Shown: piece after piece, positions 35,187 through 43,519 of the stretch | How positions within the stretch are numbered: the stretch's first letter is position 1 | Layout of the letters: each line of letters begins with the position of its first letter | Assembly (NCBI GenBank): GCA_038040395.1 | Contig: JBBPIJ010000011.1 | Coordinates: forward strand, 21,275 to 85,274 | Source: VAXT01 sp038040395 | GTDB lineage: Bacteria; Actinomycetota; Thermoleophilia; Gaiellales; Gaiellaceae | Direction: 5' to 3' | Length of the DNA stretch: 64,000 bases | The notes under the pieces: generated by a model | The model's database searches: none | Told to the model about the DNA's origin: nothing | Seen by the model: only the letters and a program-made list of their open reading frames with translations | Program-made: the position numbers and the translations under genes

Positions 35187-37151
35187 TCAGCGCCAGCGGA
35201 CGGTGACGATCTCGACCGCCTCGGAGATCCCCTTCAGCTCGACCGAGCGCTCTTCCGACCAGACGGCGCCGGCCGCGTCGGCCGTGTCGCGGCTGGCGAC
35301 GATCTCCCCCGCGCCGGCCAACGCGGCGATGCGCGCTGCCTCGTGGACGCCTTTCCCGCGATAGCCCCTGCCGGCCGGCGTAGCCTCGCTGGCGTGCACG
35401 CCGATACGCACCGACGGCGCGAAGCCGTGTGCCCTGCGGTGCTCAGCGAGCGCTCGCTGGACCGACCTCGCACACTCGACCGCCGCAACCGGCTCTGGAA
35501 ACGCGACGAAGAAGCCGTCGCCCGCGTGGTCGACCTCCTCACCGAGGTGCTCGGCAAAGAGCGCCCGCAGAGTCCGGTCGTGCCAGTCGCTCAGGTCATG
35601 CCACGCCTCGTCGCCGACCGCCTCCAGGAGCGCAGTGGAGCCGCATACGTCGGTAAACAGGAAGGTCCTGGCCAGGCGCACCTCCTCGGCGCCCCCGAGG
35701 TCGGCGAGGAGTCCCGCCGTGTGCCGCGTATCCGGCAGCGCTCCCAGCCGCGTAAAAGTGGACTGCGCAGCCTGCAGCTCGAGCTCCGCCGCCTCCTCGT
35801 CCCCTCCCGCACGGTAGGCCGCGGCAAGCAGGACGCGCGCCCGTGCCACCTCGTAGGGGGCGTCGACTTCTTGCCACAGGCGGCAGCCGCGACGGAGGTG
35901 CTCCGCCGCAGCACCCTCCTCCCCCGTAGCGAGCTCGAGTGCTCCTCGAGCGACGAGCGCGCTCGCCTGAAGAGCTGGAGAGCCAACCTGGTGCGCGGTC
36001 GCGTCGAGCTCCTCCACGCCTGTGCGAGCGGCGTCGTGGTCAGCCGCCGCCAAGCTGATCTCGACCCGAGCGGGGAGCAAGCTCGCGCGCTCCAGACGAC
36101 CCATCGACTCGTCGCCGAGGGCGCGTTCGATCGACTTGACTGCCGCCTGCACCTGCCCCTGCGCCAGCTTCAGAAGCGCCTGACCCGGTTGAGGATCCCA
36201 GCCATGCTCGTGCGCCTCGCGAAACGCCTCCTCAGCACGTGCTAAGTCGCCGAGCCGGAGCCGGATCTCGCCGATCTCCGCCAACGCCTCCGCTACCTGG
36301 ACTTTGAGGCCGAACGTGAGAAAGTCGTCGCGGGCGACCGTTGCCTCCTGCTCCGCCGCGGCCCACTGCCCGCGCAGCCGAAGCACTTGGGCACGGTGGA
36401 CGCGACAGTCGGCCGCTCGCCCTCCCGGCAGCTGGGTGCGGGCACACCATTGATCGAAGTGCTCCGTCCATTCCGCGGCGCGTTGAAAGTCGGCAAGGTC
36501 CCGACAGGCACAGATCGTGTTGCAGTAGATGACGCCGGCTGCGCCGGGCCTGAGCTCGCCTGAGATCGCCGCCGCGCTCGCCTCCTCGATCTGCGCCCAG
36601 CCCTCGTCGACCTTCCCTGTCTCGAGAAGCACATAGCCCTGCCAGTGGAGGGCGAGGGTTTCGAGGTCCCGGTCACCGAACCGGCGGCCCAGTTCGACAG
36701 CTCGCCGGGTGTCCCGTAGGGCACCCTCGAGATCGCCGTGCGCCGAGGCAGCTCGCGATTGCCGATAGGCAAGGTAGCCGTGTTCGCAGCACTCAGCCTC
36801 GTCTGCCAGTAGCCGCTCGGCCCGCCTCAACCAGCCTGCCGCCACGGATCCAGCGCCGCGGAGGCCGAAGTCCCTGAACAGCTCGAGCCCGAGCCGTGCT
36901 GCGCTCCTTCGGTCGCCTGCGTCGAGATAGGCGGCATAGGCCCGCTCGCGCGCGCTGATACACCGCTCCGTCGGCCCCGCCCACGAGGCCGCCTCGGCGA
37001 GGAGCTCGAGATCCTCCGGCGAGAGGTCGCCTGAGGCATCCGCGGACGTCAGGAGGTCGTACGCCTCGCGCCAGGACCGGCGCGCAACCGCTTCGCGCGC
37101 CTGCGCGAGCGGATCGTCGATCGTCTGCTGCCGAACCATGGTTCTCACCAT
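35187..37151 (-). CDS. TPR protein with C-terminal class III cyclase-like domain
   Basis: 654 residues. About 460 residues of tandem helical repeats of TPR type come first, and the last 165 are a cyclase homology domain (ARTFLFTDVCGSTAL, HAGDGFFVAF, HEAARIAALAG). The first metal Asp is kept, but the substrate Lys is Asp (VDHAGDG) and the transition-state Asn is His (GVHEAAR). Such variants are widespread in actinobacterial TPR/ATPase regulators and may not make cAMP. Domain order is the reverse of the two cyclase genes at 8.6-15.2 kb. ATG 37151 or 37139 could be the start; 37139 follows GGTGAG. Confidence 0.82.
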   Translation of the reverse strand: MVRTMVRQQTIDDPLAQAREAVARRSWREAYDLLTSADASGDLSPEDLELLAEAASWAGPTERCISARERAYAAYLDAGDRRSAARLGLELFRDFGLRGAGSVAAGWLRRAERLLADEAECCEHGYLAYRQSRAASAHGDLEGALRDTRRAVELGRRFGDRDLETLALHWQGYVLLETGKVDEGWAQIEEASAAAISGELRPGAAGVIYCNTICACRDLADFQRAAEWTEHFDQWCARTQLPGGRAADCRVHRAQVLRLRGQWAAAEQEATVARDDFLTFGLKVQVAEALAEIGEIRLRLGDLARAEEAFREAHEHGWDPQPGQALLKLAQGQVQAAVKSIERALGDESMGRLERASLLPARVEISLAAADHDAARTGVEELDATAHQVGSPALQASALVARGALELATGEEGAAAEHLRRGCRLWQEVDAPYEVARARVLLAAAYRAGGDEEAAELELQAAQSTFTRLGALPDTRHTAGLLADLGGAEEVRLARTFLFTDVCGSTALLEAVGDEAWHDLSDWHDRTLRALFAEHLGEEVDHAGDGFFVAFPEPVAAVECARSVQRALAEHRRAHGFAPSVRIGVHASEATPAGRGYRGKGVHEAARIAALAGAGEIVASRDTADAAGAVWSEERSVELKGISEAVEIVTVRWR

Positions 37152-37168
37152 TGTGCGACAGCGAGCTA

Positions 37169-37633
37169 CTACACCGCGAGTCTCGAGCGCAGTGCCGACA
37201 CGTCGGCGCGGAACGCTTCCTCTTCGATCGGCGGCGGCGAGTCCTCCGGGAACGGGAACGGCCAGCCGGGCTTGGGGTCATCTGCATACCGAGGCACGAG
37301 GTGCGTGTGCAGGTGCGGGAGCGAGTTGCCGAGCAGGTCGTAGTTCATCTTCACCGGCTTCAGATGCTCCTCGAGGGCCTTCGCCACGCGCAACACCTCG
37401 TGCCAGTACGCCGAAGCCTCCTCCTGGTCGAGCTCCGTCGGCTCAGCAACATGCCGGCCGCGCCAGGTGACAATCGTGTACCCCCGCTGCACAGCGGCCT
37501 TCTGGAGATATGCATCCGAGACCTCTCCGGCGAAGATGCGGGCACCGTACTCGGTCTCGTCCGGCCGGCCCTGAGCACACATCGGGCAGCCCTCGCCGCG
37601 TCGCAGCTCGTAGAACGAGTCCGGCCACTCCAC
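37169..37633 (-). CDS. HIT family hydrolase
   Basis: 154 residues. The histidine triad is complete at H107, H109, H111 in LPHLHTHLVPRY, and an N-terminal CPMC pair (C16, C19) can bind zinc. HIT enzymes hydrolyse or transfer nucleotidyl groups from AMP-conjugated or dinucleoside polyphosphate substrates. GTG start, divergent by 17 bp from a second HIT-related gene. Confidence 0.88.
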   Translation of the reverse strand: MEWPDSFYELRRGEGCPMCAQGRPDETEYGARIFAGEVSDAYLQKAAVQRGYTIVTWRGRHVAEPTELDQEEASAYWHEVLRVAKALEEHLKPVKMNYDLLGNSLPHLHTHLVPRYADDPKPGWPFPFPEDSPPPIEEEAFRADVSALRSRLAV

Positions 37634-37650
37634 GGCGTTAGCATCGCACC
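37634..37650. promoter_or_regulatory. Divergent promoter between two HIT-related genes
   Basis: 17 bp between start codons. Plus-strand TAGCAT (37639-37644) is six bases from the ATG at 37651. Minus-strand GATGCT (37645-37640) is six bases from the GTG at 37633. The two hexamers occupy the same bases. Confidence 0.5.
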
Positions 37651-38220
37651 ATGCCGGAGACTCCGGAGGAGCTGTATGCGCGCGTAGCCGACGCTCTGCG
37701 CATGCCGCCGGTCTGGGAGTGGGAGACGTTCCCGTTCGACGGCGAGATGACGCCGCGGACTCTTCAGCCGCCGGTCGAGCGGGAACAGCCGCGCTTCGGC
37801 GAGGGTGGTGTCGACTGCAGACGCTGCCAGGCCACGGACGACGAGTACATCTGGACGAGCGAGCGCTGGCGCCTGCACGCGCTCGAGGAGCCGACGGGTC
37901 TTCCGGTCGTCGTCCTCCTAGAGCCCCGGGAGCACTACGGGGAGCCGGGCGACCTCCCCGACGAGCTCGCGGCCGAGCTCGGCGTGCTGCTGGCTCGCAT
38001 CGAGCGGGCGATCCGCTCGATCGGCGAGATCGGTCGCGTGCACGTCTGTCGCTGGGGCGACGGGGGCGAGCATCTCCACTGGTGGTTCATGGCCCGCCCG
38101 GCCAGACTTCCGCAGCTGATCGGCAGCTTCGCCGCGATCTGGGACGACATCCTGCCGCCGACTCCTGAGGCGCTCTGGCGCTCGAACCTCGATGCCGTCG
38201 TGGCCGCCCTCGAGCGTTAG
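37651..38220 (+). CDS. HIT-superfamily-like protein with incomplete triad
   Basis: 189 residues. A CRRC pair (C56, C59) and the segment GGEHLHWWFMARP resemble a HIT/GalT active site, but the third triad position is Trp rather than His or Gln. The C-terminal helix carries WDDILPPTPEALWR. It may hydrolyse a nucleotide conjugate in a modified way or only bind one. The TAG stop is at the very edge of the 170-bp palindrome downstream. Confidence 0.72.
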   Translation: MPETPEELYARVADALRMPPVWEWETFPFDGEMTPRTLQPPVEREQPRFGEGGVDCRRCQATDDEYIWTSERWRLHALEEPTGLPVVVLLEPREHYGEPGDLPDELAAELGVLLARIERAIRSIGEIGRVHVCRWGDGGEHLHWWFMARPARLPQLIGSFAAIWDDILPPTPEALWRSNLDAVVAALER

Positions 38221-38386
38221 TGGTCTGGCCGGTGACGTTGCCCGGGTCCTGGGTCGCGAGCACCAAGCCAGAGGCCGCGATCCCGCGCAGGCAAGGCCCG
38301 TCGGCCTTGACAAGCGCGAGCGTGGGCTCTGGCGCCGCGTGATCGCGGGCCAGGGACTTGGCGAACGTTGCCGGTCAGACCACTAA
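38217..38386. repeat. 170-bp imperfect palindrome with GGTCTGACC-type ends
   Basis: Left end TTAGTGGTCTGGCCGG (38217-38232) and the inverted right end TTAGTGGTCTGACCGG (from 38386) agree at all but one of 16 bases, and looser pairing continues inward for about 60 bases. At the centre CAAGGCC pairs with GGCCTTG around CGTC. The left end contains the stop codon of the HIT-like gene and the right end contains half of the -10 box of the next gene. It has the build of a MITE-like element. Confidence 0.72.
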
Positions 38387-38389
38387 GCT
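38384..38389 (+). promoter_or_regulatory. Candidate -10 box of the HhH-GPD gene
   Basis: TAAGCT six bases before the ATG at 38396. Its first three bases belong to the terminal repeat of the palindrome at 38217-38386, and GGTCAGACC lies immediately before it. Confidence 0.5.
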
Positions 38390-38395
38390 GCAGCC

Positions 38396-38953
38396 ATGGC
38401 GATCGCCGCGCCAGACCGGCTGCACTACACGGACAGCGAGGAGGCAAACGCGCTGCTCGCGACGGATCCGCTGGCGCTCCTGATCGGCTTTGCGCTTGAC
38501 CAGCAGGTGCCGGTCCAGACCGCGTTCCTGGGCCCGCTGAAGATCAAGCAGCGGCTGGGGACGCTCGAGGTTGCCCGGCTGGATCCGGCGGAGGTCGAGG
38601 CCGCCTTCCGCGAGAAGCCGGCCGTTCACCGGTTCCCGGGCTCGATGGCGGCGCGGGTGCAGGAGCTGTGCGCCCTCGTCAAGGAGGAATACGACGGCGA
38701 CGCCTCTCGCCTCTGGCGCGACGCGAGCGATTCCGACGACCTACGCAAGCGGATCGAAGCGCTCCCCGGCTTCGGAAAGATGAAGGTGATCGCGCTGGGC
38801 TCCGTCCTCGCCAAACGGTTCGGCGTGCAAGCCGCCGAGGGACTCGTCCCGTCGCACCCGACCATCGGCGACGTCGACTCGCGCGAGGCGCTCGAGGCCT
38901 ATCGGGAGAAGAAGAGGGCCTACAAGACCAAGCTCCGGGCTCAATCCGGCTGA
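38396..38953 (+). CDS. HhH-GPD-type base excision repair protein
   Basis: 185 residues. The N-terminal helix FALDQQVPVQTAF and the hairpin LPGFGKMKVIALGSVLAKRFG match the short HhH-GPD DNA glycosylase-related proteins of actinobacteria. A candidate Asp lies further on in HPTIGDVDS. There is no iron-sulfur cluster loop. The family excises damaged bases, but the substrate of this short subgroup is not established. Two bases separate its stop from the next start codon. Confidence 0.85.
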   Translation: MAIAAPDRLHYTDSEEANALLATDPLALLIGFALDQQVPVQTAFLGPLKIKQRLGTLEVARLDPAEVEAAFREKPAVHRFPGSMAARVQELCALVKEEYDGDASRLWRDASDSDDLRKRIEALPGFGKMKVIALGSVLAKRFGVQAAEGLVPSHPTIGDVDSREALEAYREKKRAYKTKLRAQSG

Positions 38954-38955
38954 GC

Positions 38956-39798
38956 TTGCCCAGCCGGCCACACGTCGTCGTCTACGTTACGCGAGAGCAC
39001 CCGAAGACCGGCGCTGACGAGCTGCTCGTGTTCGACGTTCCGAGCGAGCCGAAGTTCACCGCAGTCGTGCCGGGAGGCGGGATCGACGAGGGAGAAAGCG
39101 TCGAGGACGCGGCTATCCGCGAGACCCGCGAGGAAACCGGCCTCGAGGTCGAGTTCATCCGGCTACTCGGCACGGCCGAGCACCCTGGGCACCTCCAGCC
39201 CGATCTCGTTCATCTCAGCCATTTCGTCCACGCGGCAGCGGCCGAGCCTCTGCCCGATACCTGGGAGCACCGCATCACGGGCGACGGCGCCGAGTCCGAC
39301 TCGCTCGTCGTCTGCCGGTGGGTTCCGGTCGCAGCCGACATCGAGGTCTGGGGCAGCCGCGGTGAGTTCGTGTACGCGCTTCTTCGTAAGCGCGTCGTCG
39401 GATACGTCACGCGCGGCCGCGAGCTCCTCGTCTTCGATCACGGCGAGACGACCCAGCTACCCGCGGGAAGAATCGATGCGCACGAGAGCCTCGAGGAGGG
39501 CCTCGTGCGCGAGGTCGAGGAGGAGACGGGCCTCGGCGGTGTGGACATCGTCTGCGAGTTGGCCGATGGCGCAGAGTTCGCCAGGCTCTTCGGTCCCGGA
39601 GCGCACGAGAGCCACGCGTTTCATGCGGTGACCGACGCGGAGACCCCCGACGCATGGGAGCACCACGTGACCGGGACGGGCATGGATGCCGGCATCGTCT
39701 ACCCGTGCCGCTGGGTGTCGCTGGACGAGTGTCCACCCCTTTGGGGGAAGCCCGATCCCTTGGTCGAACGGCTCCGCGCGTCGATAGCAGCGGAATGA
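38956..39798 (+). CDS. Protein with two tandem Nudix hydrolase domains
   Basis: 280 residues from TTG at 38956. Two complete Nudix boxes are visible, at residues 41-63 (RETREETGL end) and 171-193 (REVEEETGL end), each with the GX5EX7REUXEEXGU spacing. Both halves share flanking sequence (TWEHRITGDG, AWEHHVTGTG), so the gene arose by internal duplication. Nudix enzymes cleave nucleoside diphosphates linked to another group. Stop overlaps the next ATG (ATGA). An in-frame extension to 38668 lies inside the HhH-GPD gene and is rejected. Confidence 0.85.
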   Translation: MPSRPHVVVYVTREHPKTGADELLVFDVPSEPKFTAVVPGGGIDEGESVEDAAIRETREETGLEVEFIRLLGTAEHPGHLQPDLVHLSHFVHAAAAEPLPDTWEHRITGDGAESDSLVVCRWVPVAADIEVWGSRGEFVYALLRKRVVGYVTRGRELLVFDHGETTQLPAGRIDAHESLEEGLVREVEEETGLGGVDIVCELADGAEFARLFGPGAHESHAFHAVTDAETPDAWEHHVTGTGMDAGIVYPCRWVSLDECPPLWGKPDPLVERLRASIAAE

Positions 39799-40703
39799 GC
39801 CGCGTACTGCTACCGGTGCTCGTGGTTGGGCTTGCGCTGGGAGGCTCGACTGCGAACGCTCTCCGCATGCCGAGCGCGCCTCGCTGCCCCGTCTTTCCGA
39901 AGTCCAATCCCTGGAACCAGCGCGTCGACTCACGCCCGGTGGCAGCGAACTCCGCCCAGATCGTGAACTCGATCGGAGCGGATACCGGCCTGCATGCCGA
40001 CTTCGGCTCCGGTCTCTGGAATGGAGCTCCGATCGGGATTCCGATCACCGTTGTCGGGCGGACCCAGGCGAAGTCGCGCGTCGCCTTCGAGTACGCCGAC
40101 GAGTCCGACCGTGGCCCGTATCCGATCCCGCGCGACGTGAAGATCGAGGGCGGCCGTTCTTCCACCGGCGACCGGCACGCGTTGATCGTCGACCGCTCGT
40201 CGTGCCGCCTCTATGAGCTCTACGCGCTCTATCCGAGAGGTCGAGGCTGGCGGGCCGGCTCGGGAGCGATCTGGAGCCTGCGCTCGAACCGGCTCCGCCC
40301 GGCGGGCTGGACGTCGGCCGACGCGGCTGGCCTGCCGATCTTGCCGGGCCTCGCGCGCTACGACGAGGTCAAACGAGGCGTGATCGACCATGCGCTTCGC
40401 TTCACGGTGCAGCGCACGAGGAGGGCTTACGTCTTCCCGGCCCGCCATTTTGCGAGCGACTCCACCGATGCGAGCCTCCCACCAATGGGCCTTCGCCTGC
40501 GGTTGAAGGCGAGCTTCGACGTGAGCGGCTACCCGCGGCAGGCGCAGATCGTCCTCGTCGCGCTCAAGCGGTACGGGATGCTCGTCGCCGACAACGGGTC
40601 GAACTGGTACATCACGGGCGCACCGGACCCGCGGTGGTCGAACGACCAGCTGCACACGCTCGGGCGCGTAAAGGGCTCGGACTTCGAAGTGGTCGGCCGG
40701 TAG
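39795..40703 (+). CDS. Secreted protein of unknown function
   Basis: 302 residues from ATG at 39795. A clear signal peptide (SRVLLPVLVVGLALGGSTANA) precedes a mature domain with FPKSNPWNQRVDSRPV, HALIVDRSSCRLYELYAL and DNGSNWYITGAPDPRW. Proteins of this look occur as conserved secreted proteins in actinobacteria and soil bacteria with no assigned activity that I know of. It is translationally coupled to the double-Nudix gene, an odd partner for an exported protein. Confidence 0.75.
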   Translation: MSRVLLPVLVVGLALGGSTANALRMPSAPRCPVFPKSNPWNQRVDSRPVAANSAQIVNSIGADTGLHADFGSGLWNGAPIGIPITVVGRTQAKSRVAFEYADESDRGPYPIPRDVKIEGGRSSTGDRHALIVDRSSCRLYELYALYPRGRGWRAGSGAIWSLRSNRLRPAGWTSADAAGLPILPGLARYDEVKRGVIDHALRFTVQRTRRAYVFPARHFASDSTDASLPPMGLRLRLKASFDVSGYPRQAQIVLVALKRYGMLVADNGSNWYITGAPDPRWSNDQLHTLGRVKGSDFEVVGR

Positions 40704-40743
40704 GAGGGAAACCGATTCGGGCTTGCGGCCGAACTGACCTGTG

Positions 40744-41211
40744 ATGATTCGCAAAGGAACCTGCGTCATCGTCGGCCTCCTGGTCTTCGGAGCAGCGGGC
40801 TGCGGCAGCAGCGGCGACAAGGCGAGCAGCGGCAGCGACGAGGTGACCGTCACGCTCGGCGAACAGAACGGCTCCGGTGAGTCGGGCTCGGCGACGCTGA
40901 CGAAAGTAGGCGCTCAGACCAAGGTCGTGATCAACCTCGAGAGCATGTCCGCGTCGATGGGTTCCGTAGCACAGCCGGCGCACATTCACCACGGGTCGTG
41001 CGTCAATCTCGACCCTACGCCCGCCTACGCGCTGGCGGATGTGAAGAACGGCAAGTCGACGAGCACGGTCGGCGCGACGCTCGACGACCTAGGGAGCGGC
41101 GGGTTCGCGATCAACGTTCACATGTCGTCTGCGCAGATTCAGACCTATGTCGCGTGCGGTGACATCGGCACGGGCGAGAGCGGCAGCGGCGGGAGCAGCG
41201 GGAAGTACTAG
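40744..41211 (+). CDS. CHRD-like lipoprotein
   Basis: 155 residues from ATG at 40744 (a GTG at 40741 is in frame). The signal peptide ends in a lipobox, FGAAGC, followed by a Ser/Gly linker. The mature domain contains PAHIHHGSCVNL and a closing GFAINVHMSSAQIQTYVACG, the pattern of CHRD/superoxide-dismutase-like beta domains. Surface or periplasmic location; function unknown, metal binding by the HIHH histidines possible. The TAG stop interlocks with the stop of the convergent gene. Confidence 0.78.
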   Translation: MIRKGTCVIVGLLVFGAAGCGSSGDKASSGSDEVTVTLGEQNGSGESGSATLTKVGAQTKVVINLESMSASMGSVAQPAHIHHGSCVNLDPTPAYALADVKNGKSTSTVGATLDDLGSGGFAINVHMSSAQIQTYVACGDIGTGESGSGGSSGKY

Positions 41212-42608
41212 GCGTCGCGCAAGGCGACTCTGGCCGCGGAATACCCGCACATCCCGTGGACGCCGCCGCCAGGGGGCGTGGCCGAGGAGCAGATGTAGAG
41301 GTCGCGGATCGGTGTCCGGTAGGGAACGAGCTTTCGCACCGGGCGGAAGAGCAGCTGACCGAGATCCATGGCGCCGCCGTTGATGTCGCCGCCGACGATG
41401 TTCCGGTTTCGGCGCTCGAGATCCGCCGGCCCCGTTGCGCTCCTGGCGAGGATGAGTTCCCCGAAGCCGGGCGCGAAGCGCTCGATCTGGGCCTCGATGC
41501 GACCGGTCATGTCCTCGGTCGACCCGTTCGGGACGTGGCAATACGCCCCGGCCGTGTGCTTGCCCGCAGGGGCACGTGAGTCGTCGAACAGGCCTGGCTG
41601 GGTGAGGAGGACGTACGGGCACTCGGCGTGCTGCCCCGCCCATGACGCACGCTCCGACGCGGCAATCTCGTCGAAGCTCCCGCCGACGTGCACGGTCGCG
41701 GCGCGGCGGCACTCTTCGGCTCGCCAGGGGATCGGCCCGTCCAGCGCCCAGTCGAGCTTGAAGGCGCCCGGCCCGTAGCGGTAGCGTCGGAGCGCTGCGG
41801 CATACCGCGCGGGCAGCCGATCGCCAGCGATCCGGAGCAGCTCTCGAGGCACGACGTCCGCGAGCACCGCGTCGGCTCTCGGCAGCGCGTCGACCGGGCT
41901 CTCGGTCCGGATCTCGCCGCCGAGCTCGCGGAGACGCTCCGCCAACGCATCCGCAATGCGTTGCGAGCCGCCGCGAGGAAACGCCCAGCCGTACGCGTGC
42001 GCAACCGCGATCAGGAAGAGTCCGATTCCGCCGCTCGGCCTCCGTTCCAGGGGCAACATGGAGTGCGCCGCGTGTCCGGCGAAAAGCGCGCGGCCCCGCT
42101 CGGTCTCGAACACACGCTCTGCGAGCGAGCGGGCGCTTGAGAGCCCGTCACGCCCGACGCGGAGGCTGAAGGCGGAGGCGAGCCGGCGAAACGTCGGTGG
42201 ATGCGGGCCGAGAACGATCGGCTCGAGCTCGCGCCACGACGAGACGATCGGGGAGGCGAGACGCACGTAACCGGCCCTGTCCTCGCCGAGCTGCTCCGCG
42301 GTTTCGAGCAATGAGCGCTCGAGCATCACGGCCGTGCCGTCGTCGAGCGGGTGTGCGACCGGAGCGGGTGGGTGGATCCACTCGATCGGCAGCTCGAGAT
42401 CGCGGAAGAAGGGCGAGTCGCGCCCGAGCGGGTGAATCGCGGAGCAGAGATCGTGAACGAACCCCGGCAAGGTCAGCTCGGCCGAGCGCATGCCGCCGCC
42501 AATCGTCGCCTCCGCCTCGTGGACGGTCACCTGCCAGCCCGCGCGCGCCATCGTGATCGCCGCCGCGAGCCCGTTCGGCCCCGAGCCGATGACGACGGCG
42601 CGCCTCAC
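41208..42608 (-). CDS. Phytoene-desaturase-like FAD oxidoreductase
   Basis: 466 residues from GTG at 42608. The FAD-binding motif GSGPNGLAAAITMARAG and the family pattern HEAEATIGGGMRSAELTLPG are those of CrtI-type and amine-oxidase-like NAD(P)/FAD proteins. The C-terminus has GGVHGMCGYSAARVAL. No other carotenoid gene is near, so the substrate is open. The start codon overlaps the LigD stop (GTGA). A longer frame to 43160 runs inside the polymerase gene. Confidence 0.85.
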   Translation of the reverse strand: MRRAVVIGSGPNGLAAAITMARAGWQVTVHEAEATIGGGMRSAELTLPGFVHDLCSAIHPLGRDSPFFRDLELPIEWIHPPAPVAHPLDDGTAVMLERSLLETAEQLGEDRAGYVRLASPIVSSWRELEPIVLGPHPPTFRRLASAFSLRVGRDGLSSARSLAERVFETERGRALFAGHAAHSMLPLERRPSGGIGLFLIAVAHAYGWAFPRGGSQRIADALAERLRELGGEIRTESPVDALPRADAVLADVVPRELLRIAGDRLPARYAAALRRYRYGPGAFKLDWALDGPIPWRAEECRRAATVHVGGSFDEIAASERASWAGQHAECPYVLLTQPGLFDDSRAPAGKHTAGAYCHVPNGSTEDMTGRIEAQIERFAPGFGELILARSATGPADLERRNRNIVGGDINGGAMDLGQLLFRPVRKLVPYRTPIRDLYICSSATPPGGGVHGMCGYSAARVALRDA

Positions 42609-43519
42609 GCGCGTAACGAGCGCAGCGCCGGCCCCAGCGCCTGTCCTCCGCGGAGCGCCGGCTCGAAGAGGTCGCCGTGCTTCTCGACCCGCGCCAGCGC
42701 CTCTCGCATCCCAAAGTCGCGCGGTCGCACTTTCTCGCCGAGCTCTTCCCAGCGGAGCGGCGTCGACACCGGCGTCCCCGGCTTCGGCCGCACGGAGTAG
42801 GCGGACGCGATCGTCTTTCCGCGCCCGTTCTGACGGTGGTCGACCAGGACCCCGCGGCGCTTCCGCTTCAGCCACTCGGTCGTCACGAGCCCGGGGTTCT
42901 CCGCTTCGAGGCCCCGTGACACCCGCTCGGCACACTCGTACGTCTCGGCGTACGAGTAGCGGCGCGCAATCGGCACCAGGACGTGAATTCCGTCGGCGCC
43001 GCTCGTCTTCACGAACGAGCGCAGCTCGAGCCGGTCGAGCGCCTCCCGGACGAGGTGCGCCACGCGAATCGCCTGCACGAAGCCGTTCCGCGAATCGGGC
43101 GGGTCGAGGTCGAAGACGACGTAGTCCGGCCGTTCGGGCTTGTCGACCCGCGAGTACCACGCGTTCATGTCGATGCAGTTCATCTGCACCATCCAGACGA
43201 GCGCGGCGGGCTCATTCACCAGCGTGAAATCGACGAGGCGCGAGCCGCCTTCACGCGGCCAGGTACGAAACTTCCGCGTCGGGATCCACGGCGGTTTGCC
43301 CTTCGGCGCCTGCTTGTGGAAGTACGCCTGGCCGTGAATGCCGTGCGGGTAGCGCTTGAGCGTGAACGGTCGGTTCCGTAGGTGGGGCACGATCGCCGGC
43401 CCGACGTCGAGGTAGTACTGCGCAAGATCGGCCTTCGTCACCCGGTCGTCCGGGAACAGCACCTTGTCCGGGCTCGTCAAGCGAACGCGGCGACGCCCGA
43501 CCTGGATCTCGTCGCTCAC
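42605..43519 (-). CDS. Stand-alone LigD-type polymerase (NHEJ primase-polymerase)
   Basis: 304 residues. SPDKVLFPDDRVTKADLAQYY opens the archaeo-eukaryotic primase-like polymerase domain of LigD; the metal aspartates are D137 and D139 in VVFDLDPPD, and SGADGIHVLVPI carries the third-motif His. It fills gaps and adds ribonucleotides during non-homologous end joining. Ligase and nuclease domains are absent and no Ku gene is in view, so partners must be elsewhere. Its start overlaps the methyltransferase stop by four bases. Confidence 0.92.
   Translation of the reverse strand: MSDEIQVGRRRVRLTSPDKVLFPDDRVTKADLAQYYLDVGPAIVPHLRNRPFTLKRYPHGIHGQAYFHKQAPKGKPPWIPTRKFRTWPREGGSRLVDFTLVNEPAALVWMVQMNCIDMNAWYSRVDKPERPDYVVFDLDPPDSRNGFVQAIRVAHLVREALDRLELRSFVKTSGADGIHVLVPIARRYSYAETYECAERVSRGLEAENPGLVTTEWLKRKRRGVLVDHRQNGRGKTIASAYSVRPKPGTPVSTPLRWEELGEKVRPRDFGMREALARVEKHGDLFEPALRGGQALGPALRSLRA

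Noticed and set aside
38221..38383. tRNA or small RNA gene in the gap before the HhH-GPD gene
   Set aside because: No cloverleaf or T-loop consensus; the pairing is explained by one long imperfect palindrome.
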